The notes under the pieces: model-generated | What the model was told of the DNA's origin: nothing | Seen by the model: the letters and a program-made list of their open reading frames with translations, nothing else | Database searches by the model: none | Shown: positions 7,778 through 15,637 of the stretch, in pieces | Numbering within the stretch: the stretch's first letter is position 1 | Layout: each line of letters begins with the position of its first letter | Made by a program: the position numbers and the translations under genes | DNA from: Bodo saltans | Taxonomy: Eukaryota; Euglenozoa; Kinetoplastea; Eubodonida; Bodonidae | DNA: 22,861 nt | NCBI GenBank assembly: GCA_001460835.1 | Contig: CYKH01002092.1 | Span: 49,688 to 72,548, forward strand | Direction of reading: 5' to 3'

Positions 7778-9133
7778 ATGTCACTGACAACAATCGCGCG
7801 AGCGGCTGCGCGCAATATTCTGAGCGGAAGCCTTCGGATTGATTCTGTACGTAGCGGGCGACCTCACGTTGCACTTGTCGTAGACAAGAACCCTTGCGAA
7901 CTTGGATCCATTTTGTCTGAGGGGTACCGCAATGCCCTTGCTGAGCTTCGAACGTGCGACAATGAACCAGTTGTTTGTCACAACATCACATTCGAACCGA
8001 GTACGTTTGTGGAGCAGATGGAGGCTCTTCAGGGTGCTGTTGGGGGCGAGGACGGTAGCAACGAGCTACTTGGCTGCATTCTAGTCCAGCGAGGAGCATT
8101 TCAAAACGAGCTCCGATCGTATCGGCTGAGGCTGCGATTATTTGAAATGGGTCTGCGTGTTGCTGAGCACGCTCATCTTGCACCGATGAGTACCGCAGAG
8201 CGAGAGATGCATGCATACCTGAGGAGTTGCGCATATCCTGCCGAGGAAGCGCAAGGCGAGGGCAAGCACTTGGCTTTGGCGTTGGACTCCTTTGCCACCC
8301 CTCATACCCCCATGTCCATTCTGTCGAGAGCTACTAGCGACGGAGATGAATCGTTGCTGGAACTCAAGGTGGATGGGTATCTCGAGACGTGCCTCCTTAA
8401 CACAGGATCTTATGACGCTGCTCATGACCCCGCCCGGAGCTGCATACGAGCAATCCGTGAGGCAAGAGTTGCCAGAGGCACCTCGCACGTTGTTGGTGGG
8501 GTATCGCCCACCATTGACGCAACAAATACCAACACCAAGCGCCCAGCAGCTTCTGTCCACAAGACGAGTGGCGCTACCATCGGCGTTAGCATCGGAGGCA
8601 CGTTTCCAACTGGGGAAGTGATCACAGAAGCGGAGGACCTAGGGGCCCTTCACGGGAAAGCGTCCATCTTTGCATTTCCGAACACGTCGAAGCGGATGGA
8701 GATGATGCCCCGACCATTTGAAATTTCGATTGAGCGAGGCGCAGTGGTGAGTGTCTCTCCTGATGCACCTGCGTCATTCCAAGACCTCATTGGGCTGATT
8801 CGTGAGATTGAGGGAGAGGTCATGGTGCGCGAGATTGGCATTGGGTTGAACCCGCACCTCGGTCGCGGGGAAGGACAGTTTCTGACAGATGTCACCAGCT
8901 TTGAAAGGCAACGTGGGGTTCACTTGTCATTAGGAAAGCGTCACCCACTGTTTGTGAAGAAAGCAGCGCTGGCGAGCCCTGAGCGGCCCCTGCGTCCGGC
9001 ATCGTACATTCGGGCCCCTTTACGACGAAAGGACGGCACGTTTCACGTGGATGTGTTTGTGGACGCCGTTGCATTCAAGATTCCTAGCGTTGGTGGTCGT
9101 GAGGGCATGCCGCAGTTCGACTACCTATTTTAG
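7778..9133 (+). CDS. M29-like metallo-aminopeptidase homologue, possibly mitochondrial
   Basis: A 451-residue protein whose C-terminal half matches the order of metal-ligand motifs of M29 aminopeptidases (AmpS/AmpT, also the NicX dioxygenase fold). GGTFPTGEV near residue 275 gives the first Glu. REIGIGLNPHLG near 350 gives the second Glu. RGVHLSLG near 380 gives a His. TFHVDVFVD near 420 gives the His-x-Asp pair that is HLD in M29. All likely ligands are therefore present, although the connecting DE/GTxH region is diverged. The first 30 residues are rich in Arg, Ser and Ala and lack acidic residues until Asp22 (SLTTIARAAARNILSGSLR), consistent with a mitochondrial presequence. Metal-dependent removal of N-terminal residues is the expected family activity, but a different hydrolase or dioxygenase chemistry is possible. 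M29 is best known from bacteria, so transfer is possible but not shown. Confidence 0.65.
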   Translation: MSLTTIARAAARNILSGSLRIDSVRSGRPHVALVVDKNPCELGSILSEGYRNALAELRTCDNEPVVCHNITFEPSTFVEQMEALQGAVGGEDGSNELLGCILVQRGAFQNELRSYRLRLRLFEMGLRVAEHAHLAPMSTAEREMHAYLRSCAYPAEEAQGEGKHLALALDSFATPHTPMSILSRATSDGDESLLELKVDGYLETCLLNTGSYDAAHDPARSCIRAIREARVARGTSHVVGGVSPTIDATNTNTKRPAASVHKTSGATIGVSIGGTFPTGEVITEAEDLGALHGKASIFAFPNTSKRMEMMPRPFEISIERGAVVSVSPDAPASFQDLIGLIREIEGEVMVREIGIGLNPHLGRGEGQFLTDVTSFERQRGVHLSLGKRHPLFVKKAALASPERPLRPASYIRAPLRRKDGTFHVDVFVDAVAFKIPSVGGREGMPQFDYLF

Positions 9134-9293
9134 CTCAGTGTTCCTCCAACAGTACCTTTTCTCATTTTTTGCAAACTTTGTTGTTCAATTTTCTTCTGAA
9201 TGGAAAACAGTTCTATCTGTGTGTTTTCTGTTTTGCGTACGTATTCGCGTCTTGCTTCTTGCATTCGCCATAAGCTGAGAATTTCCATTTCCA

Positions 9294-9644
9294 ATGAAGG
9301 CTACCTCCGTGTTGTGCTTTATCGCATGTCTCTTTGCGGCCGTGACAATGATCTCGGCAGACTACGGCTCCTACGTGGTCATCTGTGATGAAACATTCAA
9401 GAACGTCACGTTCGTGAACTTCCCACTTTACAACTGCCAAGGAGTCCCGACACTTTTCTCGGAGCCCCTTAACACCTGCGGCTCTGAGCTCGCGGTCTTC
9501 AGCTGGAACGGTTTCTGCAACGCCACAAACATGTGGTACAACAACTTTGCCGCCCCCAACTGCACCGGCACTTCCGTCCTTTCTCGCATGTACGTCACGT
9601 ACCAATGCAAGAACTGCCTCAACGTTGAGTGCAAGAACTCATAA
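9294..9644 (+). CDS. Small cysteine-rich secreted protein
   Basis: A 116-residue protein with a clear signal peptide (about residues 1-22, hydrophobic core VLCFIACLFAAVTM, probable cleavage after ISA). The mature chain of about 94 residues contains eight cysteines, an even number fitting four disulphides, and three N-glycosylation sequons (NVT, NAT, NCT). It has no membrane segment and is not recognised as a known family. The pattern suggests a folded extracellular or vacuolar protein, but no function can be assigned. The ATG at 9294 is the first after a pyrimidine-rich stretch and AG at 9273-9274. It is followed by its own 265-bp spacer. Confidence 0.75.
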   Translation: MKATSVLCFIACLFAAVTMISADYGSYVVICDETFKNVTFVNFPLYNCQGVPTLFSEPLNTCGSELAVFSWNGFCNATNMWYNNFAAPNCTGTSVLSRMYVTYQCKNCLNVECKNS

Positions 9645-9909
9645 TCAAGTCAAGCACCCCCTCGTTTGGGCACAAACCATTTCTATGAATGACTCTCAGG
9701 GTTTTTCAAAGACCTGCTAACCATTGTGTTTTTTCATGTTTTCTTTGGCGCGTGAACGTTCAATACCCTCCAGCGAAGTGCAACCTGTGTTCTGCTCGGC
9801 ATCAGGAGGGCCAGCATCCACCTAGCGATCTTCTGTGTTGGTTCTTCGCTGCTCTTTGAAGAATTCCCAAGAAAACAAAATCTAAGTTTCAAAGGATTAT
9901 CGAATCGAT

Positions 9910-12753
9910 ATGTCCGTTGTCATCGACAGCTCGCTTCGGTTTTTCGGAGCTCTCTGTGATCAGATCACCTCAGACTCGAAGCTTGCAGTGAAGGAAGAAA
10001 TGATCGCTGGATTCGTTGCTCGCTATCGCGGCGACCTCGGTCTTCTGTTTAAGTTTCTGCTGCCAAAGTACAACGGGCGATTGTACCACTTGCAAGATAA
10101 GCAGCTCATCAAACTATTTGCACTGGCTCTCAACCGCACTGAAAAGACTTTAAAGGACGACGTCAACACAACAGGGTGCATTGCGACGACTGTTTCCAAA
10201 TTATTCGTCCCGAGGTTGACTGCAACGATTGACCCGAGCTCCGGGTGGTGCACGCTGCGGCTCGAGGATGTGGAAGCACATCTTGAGGCGTTGTCAAAAG
10301 TGACTCAGGAAGATGCGCAACTCGCAGCTATTCAGAAGTTTCTCAATGTTGCGTGTAAGCGTGCGGTTTTTATTTATCTTCGGCAAATCAAGCAAGACTT
10401 AAAACTTGGCGCCAACATTCGGTCGATCCTATCGGGACTACATCCCTCCGCAAATGACATCTTCAAGCAGTGCGCCAACATTCAAGAAGTTGTTCGCCGT
10501 GTCCAAGCAGGTGACATCGTTGTGGCACCCAACAATGACGACGAAGAGGGCAGCGCATCTCGAGCTCGCTCTCCCTCACCAGGTGGTGTTGTGAAAGGCT
10601 CCGTCACAGCCACGATTACGGTGGGTATGCCCATGTCGCCCATGCTTGCTGCGCCGTCAAAAGGTGTTGATCACGTGCTGACCAAATGTCCTAACGGTGC
10701 ATACTCTGAAACAAAGTACGATGGGGAGCGTATTCAAATCCATAAAAACGGCGACAAGTTCACCTTCTTTGCCCGCTCCCTCAAGCCAATGAAGGTTGAC
10801 AAGTTCGAGGGGCTTGAACCATTTCTTGTGAAAGCACTGAGTTCTGCGAGCTCATGCATCTTGGACGGGGAAATCCTGCTGATGGACATCACGACGTCAC
10901 AGCCGCTTCCCTTCGGCACCCTTGGCAAGCACAAGAAAGCACAATTCACGACTGCATGCACATGTATCGTGTTGTTCGATATCATGTATCTCAATGGTGC
11001 ATCGCTCCTGAACACACCACTGGACGAGCGGCGCAATCTGATCAAGACCAGCGTCAACTTCATTCCTAACCGCGTTGTCTTGTCAGAGATGCGGCAGGTG
11101 ACAGGGACACTTGAGCAACGCACGCACATCCTCAAGAAGCACCTTGGGCATGCAATTGCGGAAGGCCTTGAGGGACTAGTGATCAAGGATATCAAGTCTT
11201 TCTACGAACCAGCTGCACGACACTGGGTAAAGCTGAAGAAAGATTATCTCGATGGCATGGCGGACTCGGCGGATTTGGTGGTGCTGGGTGCGTACTACGG
11301 CAGTGGTAACAAAGGAGGCCTGCTCTCAACGTTTTTAATGGGTGTGTGCGACAAGTCAGTGCCTGTGGGTGGAAAGGGGCGATGGAAGACAGTGTGCAAG
11401 GTCGGCAACGGACACGACGACGCCACTATCGTCGCTCTCAACGCAACCTACAAGACGACCATGCAAACTCCTGTCAACGGCAAAGCGCCAATTTGGGCGG
11501 ATGTCCACAACTCGCACATTCCCGATGTGTTTGTGATCAACCCAGAGGCGTCTGATGTCTGGGAGATCATCGGTGCAGAATTCTCAACGACCAAAACGCA
11601 CACTGCAGCCACCATCTCATTCCGCTTTCCTCGTGTGCTGAAGCGGCGCGATGACAAAGATCCCAACACGGCAACAAGTCTTGATGAGTTGGTCAAGTTG
11701 GTCGAAGTGTCAAAGGAAAAAGCGACTCGAATCGGATTGGCGAGTGATTTGCCCAACGACGATGAAGATGTGAGTGTTGTCTCTCCCGTCACCGCTGCAG
11801 CACCACCACCACCACGGGTGCCTTTGGCGTCTACTGTGGTGATGTCTGAGGATGCAGCGCCATCGCTGTCACGATATTCCCGGGCACATGAAGACGACGA
11901 CGATTACCGCGCGCGCTTTGCGCCCATTCCGGCAACCGTCGTAGTGCCCATCGACGATGAAGAACAACTCCCACGTGCTCCCTCGTACCACACAGCAGCC
12001 ACCGTCACCTTTGCGACGCCCCCTTCTGCGTTGGTAGAGTACGTCTGCAGCGAAATTGCTCAGCCGCTCTCTACACCCGGCATGCCCCATCAAAATATGG
12101 TCATTCTCCACTCCACCGCGTTGAAGGGAAAGTGGTCCAACCGTGGGACAATGGGCAGCATCACGAAGTTTCTAGGCGAGGAGCCACAGGATGCATACAA
12201 CGAAATGTCTCCCACCATCAACATGGGAGAAGTGATCTTCTGTGAGGTGAGCAATCGAATGTCGAGCGGGAAGTTGTATGTAGGGACAATGATCGGCCAG
12301 AACTCGGTCAGCCGAGCAGGTGAGGTCCCTCAAGTGAACAAAGATGCGTTCGAACTATGCATTCGCAAAGGAGTGAAGTTTGCAGTGAAGTATGATGCGT
12401 CGTTGCACATCGCGAAGCTCGATCGTGTGACTGGGGTCGACTGGGCGTCTGTCGATGCACTGATAAAATCTCTTGCAAAAGAACATAACACTCGAATTGT
12501 GGTATACTCCCGAGATGGTGGCGCACTCGCTCGCACGAAAACATATGCAACCGTCCCTCCCAGCATCGAAGCGCCTGCTGGGTTCACACGCATTGCGACC
12601 AAATCACCGTCCCCTTCATTGGAAAGCCCCACTGCAGTGCACACGCCATCTATCGTGGGTTCCACTAGTCCTCCTTCATCACCACCAACACCAGCAGCAA
12701 GCATCATCACAGTTCCATGCAGTGCACACGCCATCTATCGTGGGTTCCACTAG
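9910..12753 (+). CDS. DNA ligase III-like ligase with ALC1-type macro domain (5' part of broken gene)
   Basis: The first 947 codons of a DNA repair gene. Residues 1-185 form the ligase DNA-binding domain (YHLQDKQLIKLFALAL). The catalytic core carries motif I ETKYDGERIQIHKNGDKF with adenylated Lys at residue 269, CILDGEILLMD (III), FDIMYLNG (IIIa), EGLEGLVIKD (IV), HWVKLKKDYL (V) and SFRFPRVLKRRDDKD (VI). The wording KYDGERxQxHKNGD, PLPFGTLGxHKKA and YEPxxRHWxKxKKDYL is that of DNA ligase III, not of ligases I or IV. Residues about 705-872 read like a macro domain of the ALC1/TARG1 type (KGKWSNRGTMGSITKFLGE near the start, DASLHIAKLDRVTGVDW and IVVYSR at the end). LIG3's N-terminal PARP-like zinc finger is absent. 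The last 13 or so residues (from CSAHAIYRGFH) are out of frame because of the tandem repeat at 12633-12801; the true gene probably continues to 14770. Confidence 0.9.
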   Translation: MSVVIDSSLRFFGALCDQITSDSKLAVKEEMIAGFVARYRGDLGLLFKFLLPKYNGRLYHLQDKQLIKLFALALNRTEKTLKDDVNTTGCIATTVSKLFVPRLTATIDPSSGWCTLRLEDVEAHLEALSKVTQEDAQLAAIQKFLNVACKRAVFIYLRQIKQDLKLGANIRSILSGLHPSANDIFKQCANIQEVVRRVQAGDIVVAPNNDDEEGSASRARSPSPGGVVKGSVTATITVGMPMSPMLAAPSKGVDHVLTKCPNGAYSETKYDGERIQIHKNGDKFTFFARSLKPMKVDKFEGLEPFLVKALSSASSCILDGEILLMDITTSQPLPFGTLGKHKKAQFTTACTCIVLFDIMYLNGASLLNTPLDERRNLIKTSVNFIPNRVVLSEMRQVTGTLEQRTHILKKHLGHAIAEGLEGLVIKDIKSFYEPAARHWVKLKKDYLDGMADSADLVVLGAYYGSGNKGGLLSTFLMGVCDKSVPVGGKGRWKTVCKVGNGHDDATIVALNATYKTTMQTPVNGKAPIWADVHNSHIPDVFVINPEASDVWEIIGAEFSTTKTHTAATISFRFPRVLKRRDDKDPNTATSLDELVKLVEVSKEKATRIGLASDLPNDDEDVSVVSPVTAAAPPPPRVPLASTVVMSEDAAPSLSRYSRAHEDDDDYRARFAPIPATVVVPIDDEEQLPRAPSYHTAATVTFATPPSALVEYVCSEIAQPLSTPGMPHQNMVILHSTALKGKWSNRGTMGSITKFLGEEPQDAYNEMSPTINMGEVIFCEVSNRMSSGKLYVGTMIGQNSVSRAGEVPQVNKDAFELCIRKGVKFAVKYDASLHIAKLDRVTGVDWASVDALIKSLAKEHNTRIVVYSRDGGALARTKTYATVPPSIEAPAGFTRIATKSPSPSLESPTAVHTPSIVGSTSPPSSPPTPAASIITVPCSAHAIYRGFH

Positions 12754-12801
12754 TCCTCCTTCATCACCACCAACACCAGCAGCAAGCATCATCACAGTTC
12801 C
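12633..12801 (+). repeat. Tandem duplication, 85-bp step, breaking the ligase frame
   Basis: An 84-bp unit occurs at 12633-12716 and again, identical by eye, at 12718-12801, separated by a single extra A at 12717. The net insertion is 85 bp, which is one more than a multiple of three. Copy 1 read in the upstream frame and copy 2 read in the downstream frame give the same peptide, beginning AVHTPSIVGSTSPP. This shows that a single ancestral frame was interrupted. The affected part is a Ser/Pro-rich linker between the macro domain and the first BRCT. Confidence 0.95.
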
Positions 12802-14770
12802 TCTCACTAGAACAGAAAGTGATTTAGGGAACTCACCTTTTTTTGATCGGTGCGTCTGCGCCGTGTCTCCATCGTTTGGACTGCGCGATGCAGCCACCAT
12901 CCGTCAGAAGCTTACCATGACTGGTGGTCGCGCAGTCACCATTGATCAGTTGTCGGAAGCCACCCACGTGATTGCGACTGGCGAGTATGACACTGGTGTT
13001 GCTGCAGCTGTGGGAGGGAAACGCCCAATTGTAAGCCGCGGCTGGGTGGATGAAAGCTTCGTGGCAGGGAAGCGCCTTTCGCAGGACTCTTACCTGATCG
13101 CAATCGCGGTACCTGCAGTGCCCTCTATTCCAACTTCGCGCCACTCACCACCATCACCAGCAGCCCCCCAAGTAGTTGCGTCATCTCCTCCCCAACGCGG
13201 GGGTAGTATGGTGTTTCTCACGCTGCAGGGGTGCAAGGTAGTGCTCGAGGGCTTTACTGGAAAGGAACGTGAGGAGTTGAACACCAAGATTTGCATGATG
13301 GGAGGCACTACACAAGAGCGCTGGAAGACCACTGGGTCGGACAAGAGCACGCACCTTGTGACATTCTCGATGACAAGCGAAGCGCAACGCGCAGCGGACC
13401 TTGGTGGTGTTGTTCTCAAGCGCTCGTGGGTGGACGAGGCGCTCGGGACTGGGGTTGCTCCAGCGGGTGCGCGGCTTGCTGCTCACCTCTGGGGTGACAG
13501 CGCCACTACTGTTGTGCCGCATGCAGCTCCCCAACCAGGCTTCAGCGCGGCGCAGTCGCCGCCGTCTGCCGCTGCTGCTATCGTCCATCGTGCTGGACAC
13601 CAGGCTGTCGTGACGACATCTCCTTACGTCGTTGCTCTGCCGCCTACATTGCGAGAGGACTCAGAACCAACGCCGCTAAAGCCTGCGCCCCCACCATCAA
13701 ACGTTCGCACAGCATCTCCACCCCAATCTCCCTCAACCTTCAGCCCAAGTGTGTCACGAGCGCAGTCGCCTCCCATAACGGCTGCAGCAACATCTTTTTT
13801 TTTTTTTTTACTGGCAGGGAAGTCGTTGTGCCTTGAGGGCTTTGGTGTGACAGCAACAGAGCAACTGGCTGCCCTCCTCGGTCCTGCAGGATTTGGCGCA
13901 ACGGTATTGCCTAGATCAGAAGTCCAAAGGGCGCCTTTGATTATATGCGATACCCTAACGGCTGTGTCGCGGCCGATGTGTGTAGCAGGGAGTGCGAGGC
14001 TGGTGGTCACCACGGAGTGGCTGCGTCGATACCACCAGAAAGGAACGTGGATTGAGCCAAAGTCTGAATTACGGTTCTTGTGCGGCGCAGCACTGGGGAC
14101 AACCAATCGTGCCGTCTCGCCACCTATCTCTCGTCGACGAGACCGGTCACCCTCGTCAACAGACGACGATGACCTCGCGCCACCTGCAAAATCTTCGCGT
14201 CAAGAGAAGCTCGGCCAAGCACAGCAACAAGAATGTCCCCCAAATCCCGTTCCCTCGCTGCCTCCCACACAAATCCCAGAGACCTTAGTCGTGGATGACA
14301 ATCGCACGGAGACTGCCTCCACCATCAGTGATCGGGTCGGATCCCCATCTCTACCCAGCACCGATGTGGATGAGGAGGCTCCAAAGCAAGCTGCAGCCTT
14401 TGTTGCGGCGGAATTGCCACCGTTGTTAGACGGGATGCTAGCCGTCATGATGCCTCTCAATACCGTGGAACGGGACGCAGATGTTGCCATGTCGCTGAAC
14501 GAAGCTCGGCGGTATGTCATCGCATTCGGTGGTGAAGTCGCAACTTCGATGGCCCAACTCCACGCGGAGTGGGATGCATGGGGTGCAAGGCGAACTCCCA
14601 GTGGGGTCACCCTTCTCGTTGCTGCAGCGCCGATGGCACCGAGCCGAGATGCGATCCACAACGCGATAAAGATTCTGACGACTGCTGGGATTCCAGTGAT
14701 GGGTGTCATCAGCAAGCAGTGGGTGCTCGATAGTGTTCAGCAGGGCACGCGACTCCCAACATCGTTCTGA
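12719..14770 (+). CDS. Four-BRCT C-terminal part of the ligase III-macro gene
   Basis: An open frame continuing the ligase gene one frame over, beginning within the second copy of the 84-bp repeat. Its first ATG (12917) falls inside a BRCT module, so it is not a convincing independent gene. Four BRCT-like modules separated by Pro/Ser-rich linkers can be read: about 12835-13105 (GWVDESFVAGKRL), 13216-13490 (SWVDEALGTGV), 13810-14090 (EWLRRYHQKGTWI) and 14430-14767 (QWVLDSVQQGTRL). Each shows the conserved Trp of BRCT helix 3, and the first two also show the GG turn. BRCTs bind phosphopeptides, DNA ends or partner BRCTs; animal LIG3 uses one to hold XRCC1. If joined to 9910, the product is about 1,590 residues. 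A run of 15 T (13795-13809) encodes Phe residues at the edge of BRCT 3. Confidence 0.8.
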   Translation, partial: AVHTPSIVGSTSPPSSPPTPAASIITVPLTRTESDLGNSPFFDRCVCAVSPSFGLRDAATIRQKLTMTGGRAVTIDQLSEATHVIATGEYDTGVAAAVGGKRPIVSRGWVDESFVAGKRLSQDSYLIAIAVPAVPSIPTSRHSPPSPAAPQVVASSPPQRGGSMVFLTLQGCKVVLEGFTGKEREELNTKICMMGGTTQERWKTTGSDKSTHLVTFSMTSEAQRAADLGGVVLKRSWVDEALGTGVAPAGARLAAHLWGDSATTVVPHAAPQPGFSAAQSPPSAAAAIVHRAGHQAVVTTSPYVVALPPTLREDSEPTPLKPAPPPSNVRTASPPQSPSTFSPSVSRAQSPPITAAATSFFFFLLAGKSLCLEGFGVTATEQLAALLGPAGFGATVLPRSEVQRAPLIICDTLTAVSRPMCVAGSARLVVTTEWLRRYHQKGTWIEPKSELRFLCGAALGTTNRAVSPPISRRRDRSPSSTDDDDLAPPAKSSRQEKLGQAQQQECPPNPVPSLPPTQIPETLVVDDNRTETASTISDRVGSPSLPSTDVDEEAPKQAAAFVAAELPPLLDGMLAVMMPLNTVERDADVAMSLNEARRYVIAFGGEVATSMAQLHAEWDAWGARRTPSGVTLLVAAAPMAPSRDAIHNAIKILTTAGIPVMGVISKQWVLDSVQQGTRLPTSF
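13795..13817 (+). repeat. In-frame 15-T tract followed by AG inside the BRCT region
   Basis: Fifteen consecutive T, then ACTGGCAG, lie inside the coding frame. They encode Ser, four Phe and two Leu at the start of BRCT 3. The arrangement imitates a trans-splice acceptor and is also a slippage-prone homopolymer. No evidence of use can be seen from sequence. Confidence 0.6.
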
Positions 14771-14895
14771 AGGGCATTTAAAAACAAAGGTGCACCGCCT
14801 ACGAGAGAAACAACAGCAACAAGAGTCAGCGAACACCCAACCCCCCACACCTCAGCGTTTTTTGTGTTTCGTTGCAATTTACCGGAATATTTGAC

Positions 14896-14917
14896 CAGAC
14901 AGACAGACAGACAGACA
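14896..14917 (+). repeat. CAGA microsatellite (second copy at 15438-15459)
   Basis: Five and a half CAGA units in the ligase 3'UTR. It is duplicated with the 542-bp unit, and the repeat number is unchanged between copies. Confidence 0.85.
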
Positions 14918-15033
14918 TCATAGACACAACAAAATCACACGAATTGCGTGGAACTGTTTGTAACGATATCGCTGCTCACGTAGGACTGTAGCTTTCCCGT
15001 TTTCTCACGGATCCATATATGGCGTTTTCAACA

Positions 15034-15035
15034 GA
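15034..15035 (+). promoter_or_regulatory. Duplicated spliced-leader acceptor, upstream copy
   Basis: The pyrimidine stretch around 14990-15007 and GGCGTTTTCAACAG end in AG at 15033-15034. This is the duplicate of the AG at 15575-15576 that serves the hydratase gene. The first ATG after it is 15091, which opens the BRCT fragment. Confidence 0.4.
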
Positions 15036-15090
15036 AGTCGCCAACTAATCAACAAAATACTCATTACGCAAAAAAGAAGTCGCAACTTCG

Positions 15091-15312
15091 ATGGCCCAAC
15101 TCCACGCGGAGTGGGATGCATGGGGTGCACGGCGAACTCCCAGTGGGGTCACCCTTCTCATTGCTGCAGCTCCGATGGCACCGAGTCGAGATGCGATCCA
15201 CAACGCGATAAAGATTCTGACGACTGCTGGGATTCCAGTGATGGGTGTCATCAGCAAGCAGTGGGTGCTCGATAGTGTTCAGCAGGGCACGCGACTCCCA
15301 ACATCGTTCTGA
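15091..15312 (+). pseudogene. Duplicated BRCT-4 fragment, 73 codons
   Basis: The second copy of the end of the ligase gene. ATG 15091 corresponds to an internal Met codon of BRCT 4 (14549). It starts a frame MAQLHAEWDAWGARR that runs to the same stop as the parent. Compared with the parent it has one amino-acid change (Val to Ile) and three silent changes. It lacks the N-terminal strand of the BRCT, so it should not fold as a full domain. It may be an inert by-product of the 542-bp duplication. However, it has an upstream acceptor copy and a complete 3'UTR, so transcription as a small mRNA is possible. Confidence 0.75.
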
Positions 15313-15574
15313 AGGGCATTTAAAAACAAAGGTGCACCGCCTACGAGAGAAACAACAGCAACAAGAGTCAGCGAACACCCAACCCCCCACACCTCAGCGT
15401 TTTTTGTGTTTCGTTGCAATTTACCGGAATATTTGACCAGACAGACAGACAGACAGACATCATAGACACAACAAAATCACACGAATTGCGTGGAACTGTT
15501 TGTAACGATATCGCTGCTCACGTAGGACTGTAGCTTTCCCGTTTTCTCACGGATCCATATATGGCGTTTTCAAC

Positions 15575-15576
15575 AG
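15575..15576 (+). promoter_or_regulatory. Spliced-leader acceptor for the hydratase gene
   Basis: AG ending GGCGTTTTCAACAG, after the pyrimidine stretch CTTTCCCGTTTTCTC. The first ATG downstream is the hydratase start at 15638. Confidence 0.5.
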
Positions 15577-15637
15577 AAGTCGCCAACTAATCAACAAAAT
15601 ACTCATTACGCAAAAAAAAAGCTAAAAAAAATAAGAA

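Larger units (their letters stand above)
14534..15617 (+). repeat. Tandem direct duplication of 542 bp
   Basis: Copy 1 is 14534-15075 and copy 2 is 15076-15617, directly abutting with no evident microhomology. The unit holds the last 79 or so codons of BRCT 4, the stop codon, the 3'UTR, a CAGA microsatellite and the acceptor region of the next gene. By eye, four differences occur, all in the first 111 bases: 14588 A versus 15130 C (silent Arg), 14618 G versus 15160 A (Val to Ile), 14629 G versus 15171 T (silent Ala) and 14644 C versus 15186 T (silent Ser). The non-coding remainder looks identical. Confidence 0.95.

Noticed and set aside
9910-12753. DNA ligase IV of end joining, because of the ligase plus BRCT layout
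   Set aside because: The motif wording around the catalytic lysine and motif V matches ligase III; ligase IV has two BRCTs directly after the core and no macro-like domain.
12719-14770. The BRCT region as an independent gene
   Set aside because: Its first ATG lies inside the first BRCT, no pyrimidine-AG acceptor of quality precedes it, and the tandem repeat fully explains the frame change. Retained as the 3' part of the ligase gene.
14896-15459. CAGA repeats separated by unique sequence, considered as a CRISPR-like array
   Set aside because: Only two copies, caused by the 542-bp duplication; simple microsatellite in a eukaryotic spacer.
14534-15617. Mobile element or LTR pair
   Set aside because: The copies abut directly, contain ordinary gene-end sequence, and have no terminal inverted repeats, target-site duplication or internal coding region.
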